Below, piece by piece: positions 1 to 10,039 of a stretch of 64,000 bases of DNA. Position 1 is the stretch's first letter, and every line of letters begins with the position of its first letter. The notes beneath the pieces were generated by a model. It saw only the letters and a list, made by a program, of their open reading frames with translations. It had not been told where the DNA came from and searched no databases. Source of the stretch: Silvania confinis. GTDB lineage: Bacteria; Pseudomonadota; Gammaproteobacteria; Enterobacterales; Enterobacteriaceae. A program made the translations under genes and the position numbers. The stretch is from positions 434,001-498,000 of the forward strand of contig NZ_JAMGZJ010000078.1 in NCBI RefSeq assembly GCF_025564085.1. The letters are read 5' to 3'.

Positions 1-735
1 ATTTTAGCTTAACGGTGGGTGATATTTCGACATTAACAATCTCTTAAAAAATCGTCACAATTATGCCGCAGGTGGCGATTAAAAATGTGATTTAAGTTTG
101 ATTTAAGTCAACTATTGCTCACGGGGTGTAAAGATGGAAAGGGGGGTAAAAGGCTTGCGATTGAGAACGTATTTCATTCAGGTTTATTACGGCGGTTTTT
201 ATTAGGTGGTAATAACAACTGTGTATTATGGGGTTTTTATTTTCCCCATTTTGGCAGCGAGGATTTTATTTAATGTAAACATTATGCTTGCGTAGCGTTG
301 CGAACTCGCTTTCTAGGAATAATCCTAATGTTACCGGTAACTATCTCCAGTCGAAATCATCAAAAAAGCTGCTTAAGCACGCTATTGTTATTTTTGTGTA
401 GCCATGTCTCCCTGTTGTGGTGCAAACGAGTGTCAAAATAAAACATTTACCGCCATAAATTAATATTGGCATGTCAACATTGACGGATTTATTATTTTAT
501 GAGGTCAGAGGTCTGTTGCGTTTTAATATTTCTGGGAATATTATTTTTTGGCGTGCAGGGGGGTGAATAAATCCACTTCCCGTATAAATAACCCTGATTT
601 CGAACGTTTCTTTCCTGTTTAATTAATGGGGGAGGGTGGGTTTTTTATTGGAGAGATGCACGTAAAGGATGAATTTAAAGACCAGATGGCTCTGGTTAAT
701 GTCATCAATAATACATATTAAAGTTGGGCTAAATA
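1..735. other. A+T-rich leader region upstream of the fimbrial operon
   Basis: I see no convincing gene in these 735 bases. The stretch is rich in A and T. It holds an RcsAB-like box at 314-327 and, three bases later, the 12-base perfect palindrome GTTACCGGTAAC at 330-341. The long non-coding leader suggests a complex promoter for the fimbrial genes that start at 736. I looked for a fimS-type pair of inverted repeats that would flag an invertible promoter and did not see one. Confidence 0.5.
314..327 (+). promoter_or_regulatory. putative RcsAB box upstream of fimbrial operon
   Basis: The sequence TAGGAATAATCCTA matches the published RcsAB consensus TAAGAATATTCCTA at 12 of 14 positions and is itself nearly palindromic. 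It lies about 410 bases before the pilin start codon. Rcs phosphorelay control of fimbriae is known in enterobacteria. Direct control of this operon is inference. Confidence 0.45.
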
Positions 736-1299
736 ATGAAAAATCAATTTCGCGCAGTCGCAGCTCTGGTCGGTGTGATGGCCTCTGGCGCGGCGTTTTC
801 TAACGACATGACCGTCAATCCCGGTACCGGTGCCGGTACGCAAGGTGCCGGTGGGGTAGTGGAATTCAGTGGTGAAATCGTGGATGCTTCCTGCAATGTC
901 ACGCCCGCCAGTAAAGACGTGAAGGTTGATTTAGGCAAGTGGGCGAAGAGCTACTTCACGGCCCCTGGCGATGAAACGACGAAAACCCCGTTCACCATCA
1001 GCGTCGATAACTGCCCTGACTCCGTTAAGACGGTTGCTGTACTGTTTGATGGCCAAAAAGATGCCACCGACTCCACGCTGCTGGCATTAACCGCGGGCGG
1101 TGCGACAGGGGTCGGCATTAAATTGTACAACGGCGACGCCACCACCGCGCAGGTCGATCTGGGGACCGTATCCGCCAGCGTCCCGGTGACCGCGGGTAAA
1201 GCCGATCTGCCTTTCTTTGCTGATTACAGCGCCACCATTGCCGAGGTTACCGTCGGCCCGGCTAACGGCGTGGCGAATTTCCTGATGGTGTATAACTGA
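736..1299 (+). CDS. type 1-like fimbrial major subunit (pilin)
   Basis: This 187-residue protein has a signal peptide (cleavage likely after about residue 22) and the hallmarks of a chaperone-usher pilin. Two cysteines (Cys53 and Cys93) are spaced as in the FimA disulfide, a beta-strand-rich body follows, and the chain ends LMVYN with the penultimate tyrosine typical of pilins. A Gly/Thr-rich N-terminal stretch would serve as the donor strand. It is the first gene of a four-gene operon with chaperone, usher and a terminal subunit directly downstream, so it is probably the polymerising shaft subunit. There is only one FimA-like gene, which makes this a minimal operon. I cannot place it in a named fimbrial type. 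Confidence 0.85.
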   Translation: MKNQFRAVAALVGVMASGAAFSNDMTVNPGTGAGTQGAGGVVEFSGEIVDASCNVTPASKDVKVDLGKWAKSYFTAPGDETTKTPFTISVDNCPDSVKTVAVLFDGQKDATDSTLLALTAGGATGVGIKLYNGDATTAQVDLGTVSASVPVTAGKADLPFFADYSATIAEVTVGPANGVANFLMVYN

Positions 1300-1360
1300 T
1301 CCCCTCATGAGCAGGTCTTTGCCTGCTCATTTCTTTATTTACGTTCGAGGGTACAGCACG

Positions 1361-2026
1361 ATGAAACAGCTTATTACCGCTGTGATGACCTCTTTTTTAT
1401 TATTCAGTGCAACAGCAAGTGCCGGAATAGTGATGGGCGGCACCCGTATTATTTATCAGCAAGGTAAACGCGAGGCCGCTATTTCGGTGACCAATATGGA
1501 TACTCATATTCCGTATCTGGTGCAGTCGTGGGTTGAAAATATTTCTGCTGATGATAAACGTCCGGTGCCTTTTGTGGTCACGCCACCGCTTTTTCGCCTC
1601 GATCCTGAGCAGGAAAATGTTCTGCGTATTAGTTATACCGGCGCTGCGCTGCCCGCCGATCGTGAATCGGTGTTTTGGTTAAGCGTTAAAAATATTTCGC
1701 CGACGCAAAAAGACGACACCAATAAATTACAGATTAACGTCAAATCCAAATTCAAGGTCTTCTGGCGGCCAAAAGGACTGACGGGAGAGGCCAAAGATGC
1801 CTGGCGACAAATAACCTTCACCCGGCACGGTAACCAGCTGGTGGCACAAAACCCCACCCCGTATCACGTCTCCTTTTACACCTTGTCGATGGGCGGAACC
1901 GCGATCCCGGAACCCGGCATGATTGCGCCACTGGCCACGAAAACATGGGGCATTACTGGATCGGGCCCGGTGACCTGGCGCGCGATTAATGATTCCGGCG
2001 GTATCACAGACACCGCTCAGCAGTAA
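1361..2026 (+). CDS. periplasmic fimbrial chaperone (PapD/FimC family)
   Basis: The protein has about 221 residues. I start it at the ATG at 1361 because it is preceded by GAGG ten bases upstream and opens with a clean signal peptide (cleavage near residue 21). The in-frame ATG at 1307 would place hydrophilic residues before it. The mature start reads GIVMGGTRIIYQQGKREAAI, the G1 strand and conserved basic patch of PapD-like chaperones. Further on are YLVQSWVEN and the PPLFRLDP-EQENVLRI core of domain 1. It would cap and fold the pilins from the neighbouring genes and hand them to the usher. It sits 14 bases before the usher start. Confidence 0.9.
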   Translation: MKQLITAVMTSFLLFSATASAGIVMGGTRIIYQQGKREAAISVTNMDTHIPYLVQSWVENISADDKRPVPFVVTPPLFRLDPEQENVLRISYTGAALPADRESVFWLSVKNISPTQKDDTNKLQINVKSKFKVFWRPKGLTGEAKDAWRQITFTRHGNQLVAQNPTPYHVSFYTLSMGGTAIPEPGMIAPLATKTWGITGSGPVTWRAINDSGGITDTAQQ

Positions 2027-2040
2027 ATCAGGGTCTTATT

Positions 2041-4560
2041 GTGAAAAAGAGAGATACCCAACCTGCCTGCGGGAAGCGGGCGCACGCGGGCGAAAGGCTT
2101 CGGTTCGTCCCCACCGCACTGTTTATACTGTGCGCACCGGGGGTCTGGGCAGAAGATTACTTCGACCCGGCAGCGCTGGAGCTGAGTTCTCCCCAGCAAA
2201 AAACAGCCGATCTCCGCTACTTTGCGACGGCGGGCGGGCAACTGCCCGGAACTTATCCGGTCAGTATCTGGGTCAACGGCCAGCAAGCCAGCACAGGCAA
2301 CATCACCTTCGTTGATGCGGGCGGCAAACTCAAGCCGGTGTTAACCACCGCGCAGCTGGCGGAATATGGCGTCAACGTCAGCGCCTTCTCGGCGTTTAAT
2401 CGCCTGCGCGAGGGGGAGACCTTTACCCGGATCGAGCAGTACATTCCCGATGCCAGCAGCCAGTTCGACTTTTCTACCCAGCGTCTGAATCTGAGTATTC
2501 CGCAGGCGGCGATGAACGTTCAAAGCCGGGGCTATGTCGATCCGGCCCGTTGGGATGAAGGGATCCCGGCCGCGTTTGTCGATTACACGCTCTCCGGCTC
2601 ACAAACCCAGCAGTCCACTAACAACGGCCACTCTACTTTTCTGAACCTGCGCAGCGGCGTCAATCTCGGCCCGTGGCGGCTGCGCAATATGTCGTCGATG
2701 CAGTACGACACCACCCGACGCTGGAATACGCTGAGCACGTATCTGCAGCGCGATATCACAGTGCTGAAAAGCCAGCTGAGGATGGGGGATACCTACACCA
2801 GCGGCGAGATCTTCGACAGCGTACAGTTTCGTGGCGTTCAACTGATGTCCAATGACGACATGCTGCCTGACAGCCAGCGCGGCTTTGCGCCGGTGATCCG
2901 CGGCGTAGCCCACAGCAATGCCAAAGTGACCCTCTCCCAGCATGGCTACGTGATCTATGAAACCTATGTCGCACCGGGGGCCTTTGCGATTAAAGATCTC
3001 TACCCGACGGCGCAGAGCGGCGATCTGCAGATCACGGTCAAAGAGAGTGACGGATCGGAACGCACCTTTACCCAGCCGTTCTCGTCGGTACCCTTTATGC
3101 TGCGCGAAGGCCGTCTCAAATACAGCCTCAGCGCCGGGCGCTACCATTCCGGGCAGGATCAGAGCCGCTCCCCGGCGTTTGTTCAGAGCACCTTGTTTTA
3201 CGGGCTACCTGCAGAATTTACCCTGTACGGCGGCACGCAGCTGGCCGAGGACTATCACGCGGCGGCCCTTGGCGTGGGGCACAGTTTAGGCGAGCTGGGC
3301 TCGCTCGGCGCAGACCTGACGCTGGCAGGCACCACTTCGCCATCCGGGAAGCGCTACAGCGGGCATTCGTTGCGGGCGCAATACCAGAAAAGCTTTGCCC
3401 AGTTGGGTACCTCGTTCAGCCTTGCCAGCTATCGCTACTCGTCCAGCGGCTTTTACGATTTAAGTGAAGCGACGATGCTGGAGAGCCGCTATGGACTGGC
3501 GGACACCAAACGCTCCCGCGAAGAGATCTCGCTCAGACAGGCGCTCGGCGCTGTCGGCAACCTGTCATTGTCGGCCTACTCACAGGACTACTGGCACAGT
3601 CAGCGCAGCGATAAAACCCTGCACGCTGGATTTTACAGCGCCTGGAAAGGCATCTCCTGGGGACTGGGTTACTACTACACCCAGTCCAGCGGACACAGCG
3701 ATCATGACCGTTCATGGTCATTCAATATCAACATTCCCCTGAGCGGGGCGCTGGCGGATACCTCCGTCAGCTACACCACGGCGTCGGATAACCGCGGATA
3801 CGCCTCCCATCAGGTGGCGATGTACGGATCCGTGCCGAAGAACCCGAATCTCTACTATTCGGTGCAGCAAGGCTATGCCAGCCAGGGGCAGGGAAGTAAC
3901 AGCGCGGCATCGCTCGATTACCGCGGGGGATATGGCGAAGCGCAGGTCGGCTATCGTCACGATCGCGACAGCAACCAGCTCACCTGGGGGGCATCGGGCT
4001 CCATTGTCGCCCATCCGCACGGCATCACGCTGGGACAAAGCCTGGGTGACAACTTTGCCATCGTGCGGGCCCCGGGAGCCGCGAATGTGGCGATCCAGAA
4101 TGGCAGCAACCTGCATACCGACTGGCGGGGTTACGCCGTGGTGCCGACGCTGACGCCGTATCGCAAAAATGTCATCACCCTGGATACCGAATCGATGACC
4201 AGCGACACCGATGTGGACCAGTTTGGTGCCACGGTGATCCCCGGCGGCGGCGCGGTGGTTGAGGCCAACTACCAGACCCATATCGGCAACCGTGTTCTGT
4301 TCACGCTGCATGACGGCCAGGGCCTGGTGCCGTTTGGTGCCAGCGCCCAGCTGGCGGATGACCACACCGCATCAACCGGGATGGTCGCCGACGGGGGCAA
4401 GGTCTATCTGAGCGGCATCCCGGCGGAAGGCAACCTTGAGGTGCGCTGGGATGACGACAGCGTCGCGCACCGTTGCACCCTGCATTTCCGCATTGCTGAT
4501 AGCCAAAACACTGCCGTGAAAAACGTCGACGGCTCCTGTCTGTCACAACGAGGATTGTAA
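2041..4560 (+). CDS. outer-membrane fimbrial usher (FimD/PapC family)
   Basis: The protein has 839 residues, the usual usher length, and starts at GTG. A signal peptide ends near residue 37 (CAPGVWA, then EDYFDP). The N-terminal chaperone-binding domain is followed by a 24-strand barrel, where the family signature DSQRGFAPVIRGVA is visible around residue 280, and a C-terminal domain with paired cysteines near the end (HRC-TLHF and GSC). The usher forms the outer-membrane pore that assembles the fibre. Spacing to the next gene is two bases, so the genes are co-transcribed. Two nested alternative frames here are shadows. Confidence 0.93.
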   Translation: MKKRDTQPACGKRAHAGERLRFVPTALFILCAPGVWAEDYFDPAALELSSPQQKTADLRYFATAGGQLPGTYPVSIWVNGQQASTGNITFVDAGGKLKPVLTTAQLAEYGVNVSAFSAFNRLREGETFTRIEQYIPDASSQFDFSTQRLNLSIPQAAMNVQSRGYVDPARWDEGIPAAFVDYTLSGSQTQQSTNNGHSTFLNLRSGVNLGPWRLRNMSSMQYDTTRRWNTLSTYLQRDITVLKSQLRMGDTYTSGEIFDSVQFRGVQLMSNDDMLPDSQRGFAPVIRGVAHSNAKVTLSQHGYVIYETYVAPGAFAIKDLYPTAQSGDLQITVKESDGSERTFTQPFSSVPFMLREGRLKYSLSAGRYHSGQDQSRSPAFVQSTLFYGLPAEFTLYGGTQLAEDYHAAALGVGHSLGELGSLGADLTLAGTTSPSGKRYSGHSLRAQYQKSFAQLGTSFSLASYRYSSSGFYDLSEATMLESRYGLADTKRSREEISLRQALGAVGNLSLSAYSQDYWHSQRSDKTLHAGFYSAWKGISWGLGYYYTQSSGHSDHDRSWSFNINIPLSGALADTSVSYTTASDNRGYASHQVAMYGSVPKNPNLYYSVQQGYASQGQGSNSAASLDYRGGYGEAQVGYRHDRDSNQLTWGASGSIVAHPHGITLGQSLGDNFAIVRAPGAANVAIQNGSNLHTDWRGYAVVPTLTPYRKNVITLDTESMTSDTDVDQFGATVIPGGGAVVEANYQTHIGNRVLFTLHDGQGLVPFGASAQLADDHTASTGMVADGGKVYLSGIPAEGNLEVRWDDDSVAHRCTLHFRIADSQNTAVKNVDGSCLSQRGL

Positions 4561-4562
4561 GC

Positions 4563-5630
4563 ATGCGCCTGAGTCTGTATTTACTTCTGCTGATCGGCGG
4601 GTTGTTCAGCCCCGGCGTGTGGGCGGCGGCCTGCAACGGAGATACCGGGCAGATGACCATCAACTTCCCGAACTTCAAATATTTGCCTTCACTGCCGAAC
4701 AATACCCAGTTGACCAGCATCATGGCCGACAGCGGCAGCGGGTTTCGCTTTACCTGCGATCGCGAGGCGCAGCAGGCGGGGGCGCTGGAGGTCCGGTATG
4801 AGCAGACGCTCACCGGGAAAGAGACCAACATCAATGGCCGGATGGTGTTTGAATCTGCCATTCCCGGGATCGGCTATGCGCTGGGTTTCCAGTGTGCCGG
4901 CGGGCCGATTCACTACCTGGACGGCACGGGCGTGCATCAGGCGACGGTCTGTAGCAGCAGCGAAAATCCCTCGCTGCTCAAGCAGCAGAACATGGTGGTG
5001 AAAGCTTATATCACCTTCTATAAAACCGGCGACGTCAACCTGAGCGGTGGCAATCACACCAATGCGCCACCGCAGGGGGGCGTGGGCAAGCTGTATGTGG
5101 TTATTCCGGGCGCGGCGTCGGCAGGCTCACCGGTCAGCGTCGACCTGACGGCTCTGAACGTTGATTTTGGTGCCGTGGGCAGCTGCAACGTCACCATCCC
5201 GCGTATTTTTGTCGATTTGGGCAAAGTCAGCCGGACCGAGTTTCGCGGCCCGGGGAGTACGGCGGGGACGGCGCAAACCTTTACCATTCCGGTCTATTGC
5301 GCCCAGGCGGTGAACCTCAAGATTGGCTTTTTCGGCACTCCCGTTACTACTGGCGTGAGTGATACGCTGGCCATCAGCCGGGCGTCGTCGGCGGCCAGCG
5401 GCGTGGGGGTCAAACTGAGCTACGGCAATAATGGATCCGGCGCACCGGCGCTGGGCACGGCTGTGCATCTCAACGAAGCCGGTAACTTACCGAGCCTCGG
5501 CCGCGTGACCGCCAACAGTGCGTCCACTGCCCAACCGTTCCACTTCATCGCGCAAATGGTGCAGACCGATTCGGCGGTGACAGCGGGAGGGGTTATCGCC
5601 ACCGCTACCTTTGCGCTGGAATATAATTAG
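4563..5630 (+). CDS. fimbrial tip adhesin-like subunit
   Basis: This 355-residue exported protein (signal peptide to about residue 21) is roughly twice the size of the shaft pilin. Its C-terminal half is a pilin domain: cysteines near residues 218 and 249, a VxVDLTxLNVDFG-type strand, and the ending FALEYN. The N-terminal half, with its own cysteines, is likely a receptor-binding lectin domain. Two-domain organisation and last position in the operon are those of FimH-type adhesins. I cannot predict the ligand. Confidence 0.8.
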   Translation: MRLSLYLLLLIGGLFSPGVWAAACNGDTGQMTINFPNFKYLPSLPNNTQLTSIMADSGSGFRFTCDREAQQAGALEVRYEQTLTGKETNINGRMVFESAIPGIGYALGFQCAGGPIHYLDGTGVHQATVCSSSENPSLLKQQNMVVKAYITFYKTGDVNLSGGNHTNAPPQGGVGKLYVVIPGAASAGSPVSVDLTALNVDFGAVGSCNVTIPRIFVDLGKVSRTEFRGPGSTAGTAQTFTIPVYCAQAVNLKIGFFGTPVTTGVSDTLAISRASSAASGVGVKLSYGNNGSGAPALGTAVHLNEAGNLPSLGRVTANSASTAQPFHFIAQMVQTDSAVTAGGVIATATFALEYN

Positions 5631-5688
5631 CCGTGGGTTCATGATCTGATCCCGACCACTTTCTCCGCACACTGGAATGGATATCACA

Positions 5689-6429
5689 ATGACGACAAGA
5701 TTGAATGACTTTGACCAGCCTGTGGGTGCCGCACTGCCCGACTGGTCCGGCGCGCGCCTGCCTGATGCCCCGTCGCTGCAGGGGCGCTACTGTCGGCTCG
5801 AACGCCTCAGCGCGGAGCGCCACGCGGCCGGACTGTACGCCGCGTATCGCGACGCGCAGGATGCCCGCGACTGGACCTATCTGCCGTCAGGGCCGTACGA
5901 CACCCCGGAGGCGTATCACGCCTGGCTGCTGAATGCCGAAAAGCAGCCTGACCCGCGACATTATGCGGTCATCGATCTCACGACCGGCCAGCCGGTGGGC
6001 ACTGTTGCGCTGATGCGGATCGATGTCGCCAACGGGGTGATTGAGGTGGGTTACGTGACCTATTCGCCGCGCATGCAGCGCACCCGGCTCGCCACCGAAG
6101 TGATGGCGCTGTTCCTGCGCTACGTTTTTGACGAGCTGGGCTACCGCCGCTTTGAGTGGAAGTGTGACGCCCTGAATGCCCCGTCCTGCGCGGCAGCGGC
6201 GCGCTTTGGTTTTACCTTTGAAGGCATATTCCGCCAGGCGATAGTGACCCGCGGGCGCAACCGTGATACCGCCTGGTATTCGATTATCGACAGCGAATAC
6301 CCGGCCCTGCGCGCGGCCTTTGAACAATGGCTGGCGCCGTCAAACTTCGATGCCAACGGCGTGCAGCAGCACAAGCTGGCGCAGCTTATTGCGAAGAGCC
6401 GGTCCGTTTGCGTCAAAGCATCCGGCTAA
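5689..6429 (+). CDS. GNAT family N-acetyltransferase (RimJ/RimL-like)
   Basis: About 246 residues from the ATG at 5689, which has GGA eight bases upstream; an in-frame ATG at 5677 lacks a ribosome site. The RimJ/RimL-type acetyltransferase domain spans roughly residues 30-195. It contains the substrate-side GxVALMRID and IEVGYVTYSPRMQRTRLATE strands, which form the acetyl-CoA loop region, and the later FEWKCDALNAPSCAAAARFGF helix. Members of this group acetylate protein N-termini or small molecules. The substrate here is unknown. The gene stands alone, 58 bases after the fimbrial operon. Confidence 0.8.
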   Translation: MTTRLNDFDQPVGAALPDWSGARLPDAPSLQGRYCRLERLSAERHAAGLYAAYRDAQDARDWTYLPSGPYDTPEAYHAWLLNAEKQPDPRHYAVIDLTTGQPVGTVALMRIDVANGVIEVGYVTYSPRMQRTRLATEVMALFLRYVFDELGYRRFEWKCDALNAPSCAAAARFGFTFEGIFRQAIVTRGRNRDTAWYSIIDSEYPALRAAFEQWLAPSNFDANGVQQHKLAQLIAKSRSVCVKASG

Positions 6430-6526
6430 AGGCTCACAACCGAAAATCGGACGACCATTTTTGATAGGTGATCTTGCCAGGGGGCAACGGGATAATGCGC
6501 GATAAATAAAACTCCTCGGCATAATA

Positions 6527-7723
6527 ATGAAAAAATTAGCAACCCTTTTAGCAATGGCAACGGTTTCCGGCTGCGCGCAAAAAATGCCGGAATATGATGC
6601 AGGCCCGGTCATCTCCCAATTTAATGCCGTATTTAACCAAAATAATGACGCGGGCAGCGAACGCGGTTTTCCGGTGCAACCGTCGAACGTTAAAGCCGCG
6701 TGTCAGGTCACCTATACCGGAACCCAGGCACCGGATATCGAAGCGCTGCGCTGGTACGGCGACTGCCTGAACGGTGAGGCCTCCGGTTTAGGGCTGGCGG
6801 TCATCACCACCGGCGGGAAAAAAAGTATCAGCGTCGAGTATTTGACCCCTGGCGGGGCCAACGACCTGGCTTATTATCAGCATAAGACCCCCTTTGATGC
6901 CTACAATATTGGCGTCGGCGATAAAAACGGCTTTTCCGGGAAATCGTTAATGCTGAATCGCGAAGGGGGCTATGTCTCACCCATTGAAGGGTATTTCAAC
7001 TTCGATAAAAATGAAAAAATAACCTGGTCCTTGCTGCAGAGTGATATTTCGGGCGCCACCACCTACATGAAGATGGACCGGACCGGTACCGGCCTGGCAT
7101 TAAGTGTCATCAATGACTACACCAACAATGTCGCGCAGAATATCAGGATCGGCCAGCAGGGTAATATCCTGCTCGAAGCGGTTAAATTACAAAATGGCGC
7201 GGTGGTTACCCTACAGAACGGGCAATATTTAAATGCGCAAAGCATTCTGCCGTTCGTCAGCGCCCATCTTTCTGAAGTGGATCGTAAGCTGGTCACGGCC
7301 CCGGGAGCGTATGCCGAGGCGACCCGCAAAATAGCGGAACTGAAAAATACACTCTGCCCGGGCAACGATAACGATAACGAAGACGTGACGGCCTTTTGTG
7401 ACGATCGACCGTTTGCCGCGTATCAGCACGATTTCGAGCGTTCGGCTCAGGCCTTTAAAAGCGGGCAACAACAGCGGTTAGCCAGTATCGAGAACCAGCG
7501 TGCAGAAGCCCTGCGCCAGCAGCAAATCCAGCAGCAAAACTACGACGCGCTGAACGCCTCATTTGCCCAGCTCAATCAAACCTCGCAGCAGCTGCAGCGC
7601 AACGCGATGCAGAATATGCAGACCTATACGCCGCCCAGCGTGACCCTCCCGAATACCAATCAGACCTCAATCTACACCTGTCAGGAGGTGTCGAACTGGA
7701 GTTACTGCCGTCAGCAACGTTAA
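6527..7723 (+). CDS. hypothetical lipoprotein
   Basis: I do not recognise this 398-residue protein. It opens with a short lipoprotein signal (MATVSGC, lipobox Val-Ser-Gly-Cys at about residues 13-16), so it should be lipid-anchored in the envelope. The middle part is beta-rich with MORN-like phrases (GxxxxGLGLAVI, SPIEGYFNFDKNEKITW). Between about residues 300 and 370 lies a Gln/Ala-rich stretch that should form a coiled coil, followed by a short cysteine-bearing tail. The flanking genes (acetyltransferase, beta-lactamase) do not suggest a job. Confidence 0.65.
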   Translation: MKKLATLLAMATVSGCAQKMPEYDAGPVISQFNAVFNQNNDAGSERGFPVQPSNVKAACQVTYTGTQAPDIEALRWYGDCLNGEASGLGLAVITTGGKKSISVEYLTPGGANDLAYYQHKTPFDAYNIGVGDKNGFSGKSLMLNREGGYVSPIEGYFNFDKNEKITWSLLQSDISGATTYMKMDRTGTGLALSVINDYTNNVAQNIRIGQQGNILLEAVKLQNGAVVTLQNGQYLNAQSILPFVSAHLSEVDRKLVTAPGAYAEATRKIAELKNTLCPGNDNDNEDVTAFCDDRPFAAYQHDFERSAQAFKSGQQQRLASIENQRAEALRQQQIQQQNYDALNASFAQLNQTSQQLQRNAMQNMQTYTPPSVTLPNTNQTSIYTCQEVSNWSYCRQQR

Positions 7724-7750
7724 ACTACCGGGATTGTCCCTCTACTCTGA

Positions 7751-8914
<1,164 letters not shown>

Positions 8915-8953
8915 GCTCGCCAGGCCTGCTGCGGCAGGCCTGGTGTGTCGTGC

Positions 8954-9799
8954 TTAGTGCTGCGGATGCTGTTTCAGCAGCGCGTCGAGATTTTTGCGCG
9001 AGGTGGTGATAATCGCCCACGGATCTTTCGGCGAATCATGCTCGACGATAAACCACTGCACGCCGCTCTTGCGCGCCGCCGTCAGAATGGAGTTCCACTC
9101 CAGCAGCCCTTCGCCCATCGGGGCAAAATTCATCTCATCGTCTCGCACGCCGATACCGGCGTTGTCCTTGGCATGGATAGCGTAGATACGGCCCGCATAG
9201 CGGGTGATGAACTGGGCAGGATCCTGGCCGCCACGGGAGACCCAGGCGACATCCAGCTCGAGAACCAGGTTATCGCGCTGGGTGTTTTTCATGATGATGT
9301 CCAGCACGCTGTCGGCGCCGTACTTCTTCATCTCGAAATCGTGGTTATGGAACGTCAGCGTGATCCCTTCATTGCGTAATTTTGCACCCATCGCATCCAG
9401 GCGTTTGGCGTAGTCAACCCAGCCCTGCTGCGTGGTTGGGCGGTCGGCGGCTTCAATCCACGGCACCACGATATGCGTATTGCCCACCGCTTTATTAAAC
9501 GCGACGGTGGTGGCGAAATCCTGCTCAAGAGCCGACAGCTGCACATGTGCCGCCACCACGTTAAGCTGATTCTTCTTCAGTATCGTCTGCAGAGCGGGGG
9601 CATCCACGCCGTGCGTACCCACCAGTTCCACATTTTTGAATCCGGCTTTTCCGGCCATCGCAAACTGGGCGTCGGCATCACCCACATTGCGCAGGGTATA
9701 CATCTGCAGGGCGATTTCGTTATTGGTGTCTTTGGCCTGGGCCGAAGCCCCGAGGCTCGCCACCAGCAGGAGGCCGCAAAGTATAGCGCGTCTGATCAT
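8954..9799 (-). CDS. secreted sugar phosphate isomerase/epimerase-like TIM barrel
   Basis: The 281-residue protein has a signal peptide (cleavage near residue 22, ASAQA) and then a xylose-isomerase-like TIM barrel (about 28-275). It carries the metal-binding pattern of that group: TFHNHDFE, LELDVAW, HAKD and FIVEHD. Relatives without a signal peptide act on inositol derivatives or keto-sugars; exported ones are linked to processing of 3-keto-glycosides. The substrate here is unknown. Two perfect 12-base palindromes just upstream suggest control by a LacI-family repressor not encoded nearby. Confidence 0.8.
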   Translation of the reverse strand: MIRRAILCGLLLVASLGASAQAKDTNNEIALQMYTLRNVGDADAQFAMAGKAGFKNVELVGTHGVDAPALQTILKKNQLNVVAAHVQLSALEQDFATTVAFNKAVGNTHIVVPWIEAADRPTTQQGWVDYAKRLDAMGAKLRNEGITLTFHNHDFEMKKYGADSVLDIIMKNTQRDNLVLELDVAWVSRGGQDPAQFITRYAGRIYAIHAKDNAGIGVRDDEMNFAPMGEGLLEWNSILTAARKSGVQWFIVEHDSPKDPWAIITTSRKNLDALLKQHPQH

Positions 9800-9818
9800 C
9801 GTTGTTCCTCAGTAAAAA

Positions 9819-9858
9819 GTAATCGATTACAAAATACAGACAGAAAGTAATCGATTAC
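9819..9858. promoter_or_regulatory. tandem LacI-family-type operators (two GTAATCGATTAC)
   Basis: Two identical perfect palindromes GTAATCGATTAC lie at 9819-9830 and 9847-9858, 28 bases apart start to start, directly upstream of the minus-strand TIM-barrel gene. A central CG with A/T-rich arms is typical of LacI/GalR-family operators. The regulator is not adjacent. Confidence 0.65.
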
Positions 9859-9942
9859 AAACTGCGTGGCGTAAAAGTGTGATGTCGCGCAATTGTTTGC
9901 CCATGACCGACAGCAGACACCCCTTGTCTACCTCCTAAAATT

Positions 9943-9973
9943 GATAATGAGAATGATCTTGATAATCATTATC
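9943..9973 (+). promoter_or_regulatory. overlapping Fur boxes
   Basis: Positions 9955-9973 match the 19-base Fur consensus GATAATGATAATCATTATC at 17 positions, and an overlapping copy at 9943-9961 matches at about 14. They lie 67-97 bases before the ChaN-like gene. This arrangement predicts iron repression of the whole cassette downstream. Confidence 0.85.
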
Positions 9974-10039
9974 ACCAATGCATATAATCCGCCCAAAATT
10001 CGCAGCGCAAAAAATGCCTTAAAAATTAAACGGATACTT

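Noticed and set aside
1-735. Invertible fimbrial promoter switch (fimS-like)
   Set aside because: No pair of inverted repeats spaced by 200-400 bases was visible, and no recombinase gene lies nearby.
1307-1360. Upstream in-frame ATG for the fimbrial chaperone
   Set aside because: It would add 18 residues before a complete signal peptide and lacks a good ribosome site, while the ATG at 1361 has GAGG upstream.
9893-10039. Longer start for the ChaN-like lipoprotein
   Set aside because: The extra 49 codons would be read through the two Fur boxes and would hide the lipoprotein signal.
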